64,000 nucleotides of DNA from Brevundimonas sp. NIBR10 (GTDB taxonomy: Bacteria; Pseudomonadota; Alphaproteobacteria; Caulobacterales; Caulobacteraceae). A program made the translations under genes and the position numbers. The notes beneath the pieces are model-generated. The model did no database searches. It saw only the letters and a list, made by a program, of their open reading frames with translations, and had not been told where the DNA came from. Shown piece after piece: positions 16,967-25,260 of this stretch; position 1 is the first letter of the stretch; every line of letters starts with the position of its first letter. Where the stretch lies: the NCBI RefSeq assembly GCF_027912515.1, contig NZ_CP115464.1:1860001-1924000 (forward strand). Direction: 5' to 3'.

Positions 16967-18151
16967 ATGACGACCGAGGCGATCGGTGTTGGCCGGGCGG
17001 GCGAGCGGCTGGCCGCAGTGGACGGCCTGCGGGGCTATGCGCTGCTCGGACTGTTCCTTGTCCATATGTGCGAGCTGTTCGAGCTCTACTGGGCCATCGA
17101 GGTCCCACCCAGCGCGATCCACGATGCGGTCTTTGGCATCTTCGCCGGCAAGTCCTAAGCGATCTTTGCCCTCTGCTTTGGCTTCGGCGTCTTTGCCATG
17201 ATGGACGGCGAGGCACGACGGGGCCGGGATTTCACCGGGCGACTGGCCTGGCGGCTGGGCATCCTGCTGGTGATCGGCCTGCTGCACGGGCTGATCTATC
17301 GAGGCGACATCATCCAGGTTCTCGCGGTGTCCGGATTGCTCGTGCTTGCGATCAACCGGATCCGCAGCCTCGCCTGGCTCTGGGCCATCGCTGCCGTCTT
17401 CTTTCTCCAGCCGTGGATGCTGTTCCGGATCGCCGCCGCACTGTCGGGCCAGGCCTGGGCCGTTTCGCCGCCCAACTTCTCCCACGACCCCGCAATGCCG
17501 ATCTATCTGACGGGCACGCTAATCCAGACACTGGTTGCCAACCTTTGGGACGGGCTGACGACCAAGTGGTGGTTCATGTTCGAGTCGGGCCGGATTTCGC
17601 AGATCATGGGCCTGTTCGTGGTCGGATTGATCCTGGGCCGCACCGACTTCTTCGGAGACGAGGACAGGCTGAAGCGGGCTCGTCGGATCGCCATCCCGGT
17701 CTTGCTGGCGTCGATCCTGACCCTGCGCGCCTTCAGGGATGAACTCTCGACACTGCTGTTCCATGACGGTCTCGACGGTGCTGACTGGGTCTGGACCATG
17801 ATGACCGGCGCCTGGATCGACCTGGGCTGGACGATGTTGTCGGTTCTGTTGTTCGTAGAGGTTTGGCACCGGCTGGGCGGCAGGATCCTGGGCTGGCTGG
17901 CCCCGGCAGGCCGGATGACCCTGACCCTTTACATCGTCCAGTCGCTGGTGTTTGTGCCCGTGTTCTACGGCTTCGGCCTCGGTGGGTATCAGACCATCGG
18001 CCAGACCCAGGCCTTCCTGATCGGGATCGTCGCCTTCGGGGTTCAGATGCTTTTCGCGAGCTGGTGGTTCACCCGCTACCGATACGGGCCACTGGAGTGG
18101 GGACTGCGATCCCTGACCTGGCTGAAGCGCATCCCGATACGCCGTTCGTAG
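16967..18151 (+). pseudogene. DUF418/YeiB family membrane protein, interrupted by an in-frame stop
   Basis: The 395-codon frame encodes a multi-pass membrane protein starting RLAAVDGLRGYALLGLFLVH, typical of YeiB/DUF418 and acyltransferase-3-like proteins. The C-terminal half has the DUF418 pattern, including TLYIVQSLVFVPVFYGFG. Codon 64 (17156-17158) is TAA within IFAGKS-stop-AIFALCFGFGVFA. The family normally has an aromatic residue such as Tyr here, so one base change from TAC or TAT explains it. The frame is otherwise intact on both sides. Without readthrough only a 63-residue fragment is made. A 317-residue product could start at ATG 17198 but would lack the first helices. A sequencing error remains possible. 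Confidence 0.8.
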
Positions 18152-18248
18152 TCGGAGCACCGGCTCGTCCAGACGTCAGGCGTCGTCAGGCGCGGGCCGT
18201 GCTTGCGTCCAATAAGAGGTCTCGGAGAGCTGGGAACGAGGGCGGGCG

Positions 18249-18671
18249 ATGCAGTGGGGCAGGGTCTTGGGCGTTACCGCGGTCTTCGGTCTGATGGGTC
18301 CATTGGTGGGAGGATTCGTCGCCCTGGGCTGGACGCTGGCGACGCTGGACCGGCACCATCCCGCCATGGCCCTGGCGATCGTGGTGACCTGGACCATCCC
18401 CTTGCTGGTGGGCATGGTCATCGGAGCCCCCGCCGCCGTGGCGTCCGGGCTCGGCCTGGGGCTCGTGTCCGACCGCATCCGGCACGGTGGGTTGTGGGTC
18501 CTGGCGGCGACCCTCACCACGAGCGCAGTGGCTTCGGCCTTTCGCCTGGCCTTCAGGCATCAGGTGGATTCCGGCGCGACGGCGGTGGCGGGAGCCCTGG
18601 CCGGGCTGATCTGCGGTCTGATCTGCCTGGCCTTCAGGCCGACCAGGCCTGATCAGGCTGGTCGGCCGTAA
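18249..18671 (+). CDS. Small multi-pass membrane protein of unknown function
   Basis: This 140-residue product has about four hydrophobic segments, roughly residues 7-30, 41-62, 80-98 and 112-130, rich in Gly and Ala. I see no motif that names a family. It is separate from the DUF418 pseudogene (98 bp gap) and convergent with purL; only one base separates the two stop codons. Its last codons encode a strong inverted repeat (see 18637-18667). Confidence 0.65.
   Translation: MQWGRVLGVTAVFGLMGPLVGGFVALGWTLATLDRHHPAMALAIVVTWTIPLLVGMVIGAPAAVASGLGLGLVSDRIRHGGLWVLAATLTTSAVASAFRLAFRHQVDSGATAVAGALAGLICGLICLAFRPTRPDQAGRP
18637..18667. terminator. Large hairpin at the junction with purL
   Basis: GGCCGACCAG...GCCTGA followed directly by TCAGGC...TGGTCGGCC forms a 15-bp stem with one bulged C and almost no loop. 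It lies in the last codons of the small membrane protein gene, a few bases before the purL stop, so it could end transcription from both directions. There is no T-run on either strand. Confidence 0.4.
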
Positions 18672-18672
18672 G

Positions 18673-20883
18673 TCAGCCCTCGATCCAGCCGGGCATCCAG
18701 CCCTCGTGGATTTCGCGAAGGTGGGTCAGGGGAATGGAGAACAGGCCCTTGGAAGCGAACGCCGAGCCCCCCGCCTGACCGACGACCGAGGCGTGCAGAC
18801 CCGACTCGCGCGCGACGCCCAGGATGTCGTCCGGGTTCGGGGCGGCGATCAGGTAGCGCGCCTGGTCCTCCCCGAACAGGAAGATGTGGGCGTGGGTCGC
18901 GCTGGTGGCGTCCAGGGTCACGCCGACGTCGGAGGCCAGGGCCAGGTCCGCCGCAGCCCCGATCAGGCCGCCGTCGGACAGGTCGTGGACACAGGTCAAC
19001 TGGCCGGTCTCGATCAGGTCGCGGACGACGTCGCCGGTTTTCTTTTCCAGCTTCAGGTCGACGGGCGGCGGGGCGCCGTCCTCGCGGCCGAGCACCTCGC
19101 GCAGATAGATCGAAGCGCCCAGTTCGCCGCGCGTCTCGCCGATCAGGATCAGGGTGTCGCCCTCGGCCATGGTCGAGAAGCCGGTCACGACGTCATAGTT
19201 TTCCAGCAGGCCGACGCCGCCGACGGTCGGGGTGGGCGGAATGGCGACGCCGTTGGTCTCGTTGTAGAGGCTCACATTGCCGCTCACGACCGGGAAGTCG
19301 AGTTCGCGACAGGCTTCGGCCATGCCGTCGATGGCGCGGACGATCTGGCCCATGATCTCGGGCCGCTGGGGGTTGCCGAAATTCAGGTTGTCGGTGATGG
19401 CGATGGGGCGGGCACCGACGGCCGTCAGGTTGCGCCAGGCCTCGGCGACGCACTGTTTGCCGCCTTCATAGGGGTCGTTCTGGACGTAACGGGGGGTGCA
19501 GTCGCTGGTCACGGCCAGGCCCTTGTCGGTGCCGTGGACGCGGACCACGCCGGCGTCGGCGCCGGTGGCCGAGTCCTGAAGCGTGTCGGCCATGACGTGG
19601 CGGTCGTACTGTTCCCAGATCCAGCGTTTGGACGCCATGTCGGGGCAGGCGATGACCTTGAGCACAGCGTCTTCCCAGCTCTCGGGGGCGGGGACGTCGG
19701 CGGCGGTCAGGCGCGGATGGAGCGCGGGCTGGACCCAGGGTCGGTCATACAGGGGCGCATCGTCGAACAACGGGGCCAGCGGCACGTCACAGACGACTTC
19801 GCCATGGTGGTTCAGGATCAGGCGACCGGTCTCGGTCGTCATGCCGATGACGGCGGCGTCCAGACCCCATTTCCTGAAGATGCGATAGCCGTCTTCCTCG
19901 CGGCCCGGCTTGAGGACGGCCAGCATCCGTTCCTGGCTTTCGGACAGCATCATCTCATAGGCGCTCATGCCGGTCTCGCGCTGGGGCACCGCGTCCATGT
20001 TTAGCTCGATCCCGACGCCACCCTTGCCGGCCATCTCGACCGAGGACGAGGTCAGGCCCGCCGCGCCCATATCCTGGATGGCGGCGACGGCCCCTGAGGC
20101 CATAAGCTCCAGGGTCGCCTCGATCAGCAGCTTTTCGGCGAAGGGGTCGCCGACCTGGACGGTGGGCCGCTTCTCGTCGGAGTCCTCGTCGAACTCGGCA
20201 CTGGCCATGGTCGCGCCATGGATGCCGTCGCGGCCGGTCTTCGACCCGAAATAGACCACCGACATGCCCGGTCCCGGCGCGGCCGAGTAGAAGATGCTGT
20301 CCGCCTTGGCCAGGCCCACGCACATGGCGTTGACCAGGATGTTGCCGTTGTAGCCTGAGTGGAAGTTGGTCTCGCCCGCCACGGTCGGCACGCCGACGCA
20401 GTTGCCGTAGCCGCCGATGCCCGAGACCACGCCCTTGACCAGCCGCTTCGTCTTCTCGTGCCCGATGTCGCCGAAGCGCAGGGCGTTCAGCAGGGCCACG
20501 GGCCGCGCCCCCATGGTGAAGACGTCGCGCATGATGCCGCCCACACCCGTCGCCGCCCCCTGATAGGGCTCGATGTAGGAGGGGTGGTTGTGGCTTTCCA
20601 TCTTGAAGATGCAGGCGTCGCCGTCACCGATGTCGATGACGCCCGCGTTCTCGCCCGGGCCGCAGATGACGCGGGGGCCGGTCGTCGGGAACTTGCCCAG
20701 GTGGATCTTGGACGACTTGTAGGAACAGTGCTCGGACCACATCACCGAAAAGACGCCCAGTTCCAACTGGTTCGGCTCGCGGCCGAGCCGGTCGAGGACG
20801 ACCTGATATTCGGCGGGGCTCAGGCCGTATTCGGCGGCCAGTTCGGCGATCGATTTCTCGGGGGTCTTGGAGGGGGCGCTCAT
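18673..20883 (-). CDS. purL: Phosphoribosylformylglycinamidine synthase, PurL subunit
   Basis: This 736-residue protein is the small-type PurL, the synthetase subunit that acts with PurS and PurQ to make FGAM from FGAR, glutamine and ATP. The motifs are clear: [15 protein letters not shown] near residue 48, [33 protein letters not shown], and the C-terminal half with [11 protein letters not shown] and CVHDLSDGG. The length matches the three-subunit system rather than the large fused enzyme. purS and purQ are not in the window. The start is 66 bp from that of the divergent vapB gene. Confidence 0.97.
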   Translation of the reverse strand: MSAPSKTPEKSIAELAAEYGLSPAEYQVVLDRLGREPNQLELGVFSVMWSEHCSYKSSKIHLGKFPTTGPRVICGPGENAGVIDIGDGDACIFKMESHNHPSYIEPYQGAATGVGGIMRDVFTMGARPVALLNALRFGDIGHEKTKRLVKGVVSGIGGYGNCVGVPTVAGETNFHSGYNGNILVNAMCVGLAKADSIFYSAAPGPGMSVVYFGSKTGRDGIHGATMASAEFDEDSDEKRPTVQVGDPFAEKLLIEATLELMASGAVAAIQDMGAAGLTSSSVEMAGKGGVGIELNMDAVPQRETGMSAYEMMLSESQERMLAVLKPGREEDGYRIFRKWGLDAAVIGMTTETGRLILNHHGEVVCDVPLAPLFDDAPLYDRPWVQPALHPRLTAADVPAPESWEDAVLKVIACPDMASKRWIWEQYDRHVMADTLQDSATGADAGVVRVHGTDKGLAVTSDCTPRYVQNDPYEGGKQCVAEAWRNLTAVGARPIAITDNLNFGNPQRPEIMGQIVRAIDGMAEACRELDFPVVSGNVSLYNETNGVAIPPTPTVGGVGLLENYDVVTGFSTMAEGDTLILIGETRGELGASIYLREVLGREDGAPPPVDLKLEKKTGDVVRDLIETGQLTCVHDLSDGGLIGAAADLALASDVGVTLDATSATHAHIFLFGEDQARYLIAAPNPDDILGVARESGLHASVVGQAGGSAFASKGLFSIPLTHLREIHEGWMPGWIEG

Positions 20884-20922
20884 GGCGGCGCTTCTAGCGT
20901 GCGTCGCTCCAATCCGCTACAC

Positions 20923-20949
20923 GTCTAGACACGATAGGAGTGTCTAGAC
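20923..20949 (+). promoter_or_regulatory. vapBC operator
   Basis: A perfect 10-bp inverted repeat, GTCTAGACAC and GTGTCTAGAC, is separated by 7 bp. Each arm contains the palindrome GTCTAGAC. The right arm ends directly against the vapB ATG, and the spacer contains the AGGAG ribosome-binding sequence, so a bound VapBC complex would block both transcription and translation start. Autoregulation through such sites is usual for vapBC. Confidence 0.7.
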
Positions 20950-21213
20950 ATGGGTATCAGCGTCAAGCGTGCCGAAACGGTGGAGATGGTCCGGCGACTG
21001 GCCGATGCCAAGCACATCAGCCTGACGGATGCGATCCATCAGGCAGCGGAGCGTGAGCTCCAGGCGTTGGGCGTGTCTTCAAGTCGCCAGGAACGCCGCG
21101 CCGCCGAGCTTGCGGACTGGCTCAAGGAGGTCGACGCAAGGCCGCGAATCGATTCACGGCCTTGGCGAGAAATTGAAGCCGAGATGTACGACGAGTTCGG
21201 GAATCCTCGGTGA
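20950..21213 (+). CDS. vapB: VapB-type antitoxin
   Basis: This 87-residue protein matches the Rv0623/PSK-type VapB antitoxins: a short strand MGISVKRAETVEMVRRLAD followed by helices (SLTDAIHQAAEREL) forming a ribbon-helix-helix-like DNA-binding N-terminus. A charged C-terminal tail (DWLKEVDARPRIDSRPW) would wrap around the toxin. It overlaps vapC by four bases (GTGA). It should neutralise VapC and repress its own operon through the perfect operator at 20923-20949. Confidence 0.88.
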   Translation: MGISVKRAETVEMVRRLADAKHISLTDAIHQAAERELQALGVSSSRQERRAAELADWLKEVDARPRIDSRPWREIEAEMYDEFGNPR

Positions 21214-21596
21214 TCGTGGTCGATACGTCCGCTCTGATGGCGGTCATCTTTGACGAGGAAGATCGCGACCTGCATTTTCGCGCCATCACCGGCGCGCGTC
21301 GCGCATTCATGGCCGCAGGCACGGTCGTGGAGGTGGCGGCCGTCTACGCGTCAGCGTTCGGGGGTGAAGATGCCAGGCGGGTCAGGGATGACTTGTCGAG
21401 CCTGGGTATCGAAGTCGCGCCGATGACGGCGGAACAGGCATGGATCGCGGCCGATGCGCGCTTCCTATATGGCAAGGGTCGCAACGGGCTGAATTTCGGG
21501 GATTGCTTCCCGTACGCCTTGGCCAAGACGATGGACCTGCCTCTCTTGTTCAAGGGCAATGACTTCATCCACACCGACCTGAAGTTCGTGATCTAA
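21210..21596 (+). CDS. vapC: VapC-type PIN-domain toxin
   Basis: This 128-residue PIN-domain ribonuclease has the expected acidic active-site residues: D5 in MIVVDTSALMA, E41 in TVVEVAAV and D98 in LNFGDCFPYALA, with LFKGNDF near the C-terminus. VapC toxins usually cleave tRNA or rRNA; the target here is unknown. The GTG start overlaps the vapB stop. All catalytic positions are intact, so the module looks functional. Confidence 0.9.
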   Translation: MIVVDTSALMAVIFDEEDRDLHFRAITGARRAFMAAGTVVEVAAVYASAFGGEDARRVRDDLSSLGIEVAPMTAEQAWIAADARFLYGKGRNGLNFGDCFPYALAKTMDLPLLFKGNDFIHTDLKFVI

Positions 21597-21598
21597 GC

Positions 21599-22393
21599 TC
21601 AGACCCGCTCGATCCTGCGCCTCCACGCCAGGGTGATGACGACCGCACCGACCAGCGTGGCCACGGCGATGATGGCGGCGGTGAAGGCGAGAGTGCCGTT
21701 GCGGGACTGTTCGGCGACGAACACTCCAACCAGGCCCCAGAGGATGGGCAGCGAATAGGCGATGGTCCGGATGCGCCAGGTAACGGCCACGGCGACGAGG
21801 CCCACCAGCACGACGGCCAGCACAGCCCAGACGGTCGGCGACGCCATGGCGGGCAGGTCGCCGTTTCCGGTCGCGACGGTGATCAGATTGACCGGCGCTG
21901 CGACCGTCAGCCAGCCGGCCAGCAGCGACAGCGGCCAGACGGTCAACCAGCGATCGCGATCCCCGAGCCGGAGCGCGCGGATGCCGCGAGCATGCGCCAG
22001 CAGGGGAATGAGCAGCACGGTCAGGGACCCGAAGATCAGGACGATCGTGGCGACTTCCCAATCGAACGCCGCCGCGATGATCCACAGGCCGATCCCGGCA
22101 AAGGCCAGGGCCGACGGCCAGCCGAAGGCCTTGAGGACATCGCTCTCGCCGGTCTGGGGCAGGACCTGGCGTATCGCATAGGCCGCGAGGCCCAGATAGA
22201 TCACGCCCCAGATCGCAAAGGCCCAGCCGATGACGCGCAGGGTGGCGTCGCTGTCGGAGGCGAACTCGGCCGCGCTCTGGCCCCAGCCCAGCCCCATCTG
22301 CACCTGGGGAATCAGGATGGCGAAGACGGCCGTGGCCATGACGATGATCCGCCGGGTCATATCGGCAGGCGAGGGACGCAGGATGGAGGGCAT
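21599..22393 (-). CDS. Multi-pass membrane protein, tentatively TspO/MBR-related
   Basis: This 264-residue protein has about eight hydrophobic segments, with tryptophan-rich stretches such as GWAFAIWGVIYLGLAAYAI and WPLSLLAGWLTVAAPVNL. These resemble proteins often annotated as tryptophan-rich sensory or TspO/MBR-related, but the classical TspO signature is not evident, so the name is tentative. ATG at 22391-22393 was chosen because the first membrane helix follows closely; an earlier start would add 13 polar residues. It is convergent with vapC, 2 bp apart. Confidence 0.6.
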   Translation of the reverse strand: MPSILRPSPADMTRRIIVMATAVFAILIPQVQMGLGWGQSAAEFASDSDATLRVIGWAFAIWGVIYLGLAAYAIRQVLPQTGESDVLKAFGWPSALAFAGIGLWIIAAAFDWEVATIVLIFGSLTVLLIPLLAHARGIRALRLGDRDRWLTVWPLSLLAGWLTVAAPVNLITVATGNGDLPAMASPTVWAVLAVVLVGLVAVAVTWRIRTIAYSLPILWGLVGVFVAEQSRNGTLAFTAAIIAVATLVGAVVITLAWRRRIERV

Positions 22394-22526
22394 GATGGAA
22401 ACCTGTGGATGCGAGACCGACACTACGCGCAACTACGGTCAAGGTTCAGATGGAGATGACGATGCGGAACCGGCACCGCCCGCGTTCGCTACCTCGACAT
22501 CGATCGCATCAGACAAGGAGGCCGTC

Positions 22527-22694
22527 ATGGCCGATCCCACCAACACCCCTGACGAAACTCCGCATTTCGACACATCCGACGTCGAAGCCAATCTGGCCAT
22601 CGAACAGGGGCTGGGCGTCGGTGCCCGCGAACTGGCGGCCCAGCGTGATCCCGGCGGGATCGTGACGCCTGACGAGGACGACGGCGAGGTCTGA
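22527..22694 (+). CDS. Small acidic protein of unknown function
   Basis: This 55-residue acidic peptide starts MADPTNTPDETPHFDT and ends TPDEDDGEV, with no membrane segment or cysteine. The start is supported by AAGGAG about 6 bases upstream. I do not recognise a family. A UUCG-loop hairpin follows 30 bp after the stop, consistent with a short independent transcript. Confidence 0.6.
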   Translation: MADPTNTPDETPHFDTSDVEANLAIEQGLGVGARELAAQRDPGGIVTPDEDDGEV

Positions 22695-22724
22695 CATCTC
22701 ACAGTGAAGTTTGTTGATTGACGG

Positions 22725-22742
22725 AGCCCGGTTCGCCGGGCT
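22725..22742 (+). terminator. UUCG-loop hairpin
   Basis: AGCCCGG-TTCG-CCGGGCT forms a 7-bp GC-rich stem with the extra-stable UUCG tetraloop, followed by TCGTTCGT. It sits between the small acidic protein and the hydroxylase gene and probably ends the short upstream transcript. The T-run is weak. Confidence 0.5.
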
Positions 22743-22753
22743 TCGTTCGTTCG

Positions 22754-23800
22754 ATGACCCAGCCTGCCTCTATCGCCGCCGCCCGATCGCTGCTGGCCAG
22801 TGCCGACGCGATGCTGGCGGCCGATGGATCTGACCTGCGTGGACTGGTCCTGAAGGGGGACGCCCTGTCGGCCCTGGGTGACGCGAGGGCGGCATCAAGC
22901 TTCTATACCAGCGCGCTGAGGGCGGCTCAGGCCAGTCAGGCCCGGGGCGTCCGGCTGACGCCCGATCTGATCGCCGAGCTCCGACGCGCCAAGGATGCGG
23001 TTCAGGATCAGGCCAGGGCGTTTCAGGACCACCTCGCCCAGGGTCTGTCCGCCGCTGGATTCGATCCGGAGACATCCAGCGACCGGTTCGCCCTGTCGCT
23101 GGATCTGACGGCGGGGCGCAAGCAGCTCTATCTCCAGCAGCCCCGCTTCTATCTCTTCCCCGGCCTCCCGCAGGTCCAGTTCCAGCCGCGCGCGACCCTG
23201 CCCTGGCTGGAGGCGGTCGAGGCGGCGACCGACGACATCCGTGCCGAACTTCAGGCCCTGCTGGCCGAGCCCGCCCTGTTCCGTCCCTATGTCGAGCCGC
23301 GCGCCGACCGTCCGAACACGGACGCGCAAGGGATGGCGTCCAATCCCGAATGGAGCGCCCTATTCCTGTTCAAGGACGGCGTCGAGCAGGAGATCGCTGC
23401 CCGCTGTCCCCGCACGATGGCGGCGCTGGCTCAGGTTCCGCTGTGCCGGGTGCCGGGACGGACGCCGTCGATCCTGTTCTCGCGGTTGACGCCGGGGGCG
23501 CGCATCCCGCCGCATCACGGCCTGATCAACACGCGGTTGATCTGTCACCTGCCGCTGATCGCCCCGCCGGGCAGCCGATTCCGGGTCGGCAATGACGTGC
23601 GCGACTGGAAGGAAGGCCAGGCCTGGGCCTTTGACGACACCATCGAACACGAGGCCTGGAACGATAGCGATCAGGACCGGACGATCCTGATCTTCGACGT
23701 CTGGAAGCCCGAACTGACGGAGGAGGAGCGCGACCTGGTCTCGGCCATGTTCAGAGCGATCGACGGCTATGGCACGGCCCAGCCGGCCTGGGGGGTTTAG
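22754..23800 (+). CDS. Aspartyl/asparaginyl beta-hydroxylase domain protein
   Basis: This 348-residue protein has an N-terminal helical region of about 110 residues (ARSLLASADAMLAADG and SALGDARAASSFYTSAL, possibly TPR-like). A C-terminal 2-oxoglutarate/Fe(II) dioxygenase domain follows. The domain shows IPPHHGLINTRLICHLPL, with the first iron-ligand histidine, and WAFDDTIEHEAWN with the distal histidine, then RTILIFDVWKPEL. The substrate is unknown; relatives hydroxylate protein or lipid A acyl chains. ATG 22754 was chosen over an upstream in-frame TTG that would overlap the hairpin. Confidence 0.85.
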   Translation: MTQPASIAAARSLLASADAMLAADGSDLRGLVLKGDALSALGDARAASSFYTSALRAAQASQARGVRLTPDLIAELRRAKDAVQDQARAFQDHLAQGLSAAGFDPETSSDRFALSLDLTAGRKQLYLQQPRFYLFPGLPQVQFQPRATLPWLEAVEAATDDIRAELQALLAEPALFRPYVEPRADRPNTDAQGMASNPEWSALFLFKDGVEQEIAARCPRTMAALAQVPLCRVPGRTPSILFSRLTPGARIPPHHGLINTRLICHLPLIAPPGSRFRVGNDVRDWKEGQAWAFDDTIEHEAWNDSDQDRTILIFDVWKPELTEEERDLVSAMFRAIDGYGTAQPAWGV

Positions 23801-23807
23801 CTCCGGT

Positions 23808-24290
23808 TCAGTCCGGGTCTCGCTGATGACTATGAGGGGGGCCGGACTCGATACCGGCTGGCCAGCGGGGCCATTTTGGCTCGGTCGGTGCGGTGGCGTT
23901 GATATCAATCGGGGTTTCCGAGTGATCTATCAGAAACGCCTCTCCCGACGTTCTTGTCGCCTTCAGGCCAACCCGTCCGTCGATGTCTTCAAACACCGAA
24001 AGGACAGTCCAAATTCCTTGCGAGGGCCGGTTCAGATCACCTGCGGTGTAAGCACCCCGATTAAAGTAATCTGCCGCCTTCCGGCGAAGATTGCATCTTG
24101 GCTTGTCTTCGTCTCGCATGACGCAATGGGTGAGCGGCGCGGTGTCGCTGGACCACCAACACGAAAAACGTGCGCTGGTTTCCAAGGGAACGCATTTCGC
24201 TTCGAGTTCAGCCAGAGTGCCGGTGCTGCTGGCGCATCCGCCGACAGCAATGACAATGACTGAGACATATCCAGTGAATAGAAATCTCAT
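23808..24290 (-). CDS. Putative lipoprotein, AT-richer than its neighbours
   Basis: This 160-residue product has a lipoprotein signal (FLFTGYVSVIVIAVGGC, cysteine near residue 19) and then several cysteines (CVPLETSARFSCWW, HCVMRDEDKPRCNL). I do not recognise a family. The stretch from about 23880 to 24360 has visibly lower GC and less biased third positions than surrounding genes, which may mean recent acquisition. ATG 24290 was chosen because it places the hydrophobic signal at the very N-terminus. It is convergent with the hydroxylase gene. Confidence 0.6.
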   Translation of the reverse strand: MRFLFTGYVSVIVIAVGGCASSTGTLAELEAKCVPLETSARFSCWWSSDTAPLTHCVMRDEDKPRCNLRRKAADYFNRGAYTAGDLNRPSQGIWTVLSVFEDIDGRVGLKATRTSGEAFLIDHSETPIDINATAPTEPKWPRWPAGIESGPPHSHQRDPD

Positions 24291-24356
24291 CGCAACTGCC
24301 CAACCCATGAAACACGCTGGCGATCACACAACTTTAGATAACGTTGCGCAAGGAAA

Positions 24357-25136
24357 TTAGCCGCGCTGTCGGTCCAGTTCCAGTTCTGAGCCCCCGGTGA
24401 GAATTTCTTCGACCAGATGGGTGTGTTTGGCTCCTGACCGGTCGTGAAGCACAAGTGCCGGATGCAGGACCAGCGGCGCGCGGCCCCGCTTGATGGCCCG
24501 GACGATGACCCGTTTGGCGGGGGTCTCGGCGAACGGCTGGATCGGCAGGATGGCGAAGGAACCGGCCTTCCCGCCCAGCAGGCCCAGCAGATCGGCCAGT
24601 CGGTCGGCGCGGTGGATGACCACGATCCGCCCGCCGTCCTTGACCGAGGCCAGCAGGATGTCGGTCCAGGCCTTCAGCCCGTCGTCGGCCATCCAGGCGG
24701 CGCGCTTGCCGGGGGCCGGAGCGCGCAGGGCGTCGGGGTCGTCGAAGAAGGGCGGATTGGATACTGCCCAGTCGAACAGGGGCAGGCCGAGCGGTCGGAA
24801 CCCGTCGGCGACGTCGCCGGTGAGGATCGTGGTGCGGTCGGTGGCGTCGTTCAGCAACGCATTCTGGCGGGCCAGGTCGGCGGCGGCGTGTTCGCGCTCC
24901 AGTCCAGTCAGGGCGACGCCGGGTCTCCGGGCCGCGATCTGCATCAGGACGGCGCCCGCACCGCACCCTGCCTCGAACACCCGCTCGCCGGGCCTGGCGG
25001 GGACGGCGCCGGCCAGAAGCGCGGCGTCCATGCCGGCGCGATAGCCTCGCACCGGCTGGCGCAGGCGAACGCGACCGCCCAGAAGGGCGTTTTCGATGAC
25101 CGCATCGTCATTTTCGGGCGGGGGTGTGACGGTCAC
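24357..25136 (-). CDS. trmN6: tRNA1(Val) A37 N6-methyltransferase-like
   Basis: This 259-residue class I SAM-dependent methyltransferase of the TrmN6/YfiC type has FEAGCGAGAVLMQIAAR as motif I, TGLEREHAAADLAR as motif II and VSNPPFFDDP as the catalytic NPPF motif used by N6-adenine methyltransferases. A conserved start RLRQPVRGYRAGMDAALLAGAVP supports the assignment. It begins with GTG. It diverges from the polyprenyl synthase gene. Other NPPY-type methyltransferases share the core, so the tRNA target is by family inference. Confidence 0.85.
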   Translation of the reverse strand: MTVTPPPENDDAVIENALLGGRVRLRQPVRGYRAGMDAALLAGAVPARPGERVFEAGCGAGAVLMQIAARRPGVALTGLEREHAAADLARQNALLNDATDRTTILTGDVADGFRPLGLPLFDWAVSNPPFFDDPDALRAPAPGKRAAWMADDGLKAWTDILLASVKDGGRIVVIHRADRLADLLGLLGGKAGSFAILPIQPFAETPAKRVIVRAIKRGRAPLVLHPALVLHDRSGAKHTHLVEEILTGGSELELDRQRG

Positions 25137-25151
25137 GCAGCTTGACCCTTC

Positions 25152-25167
25152 ATGGTGTGATCACCAT
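25152..25167. promoter_or_regulatory. Inverted repeat ATGGTG-tgat-CACCAT
   Basis: A perfect 6-bp inverted repeat lies in the 124-bp region between the divergent trmN6 and polyprenyl synthase genes, 15 bp from the trmN6 start. It could be an operator; no regulator is encoded next to it. Confidence 0.3.
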
Positions 25168-25260
25168 TGTCCCGCCGTTCGCGACGCAGCAAGACACCTC
25201 GCGAAGCCTTTCGGGCGTTGTCGCTTCGCACTGCCCGGTTTTCAGAGAGTTATCGTTTCC

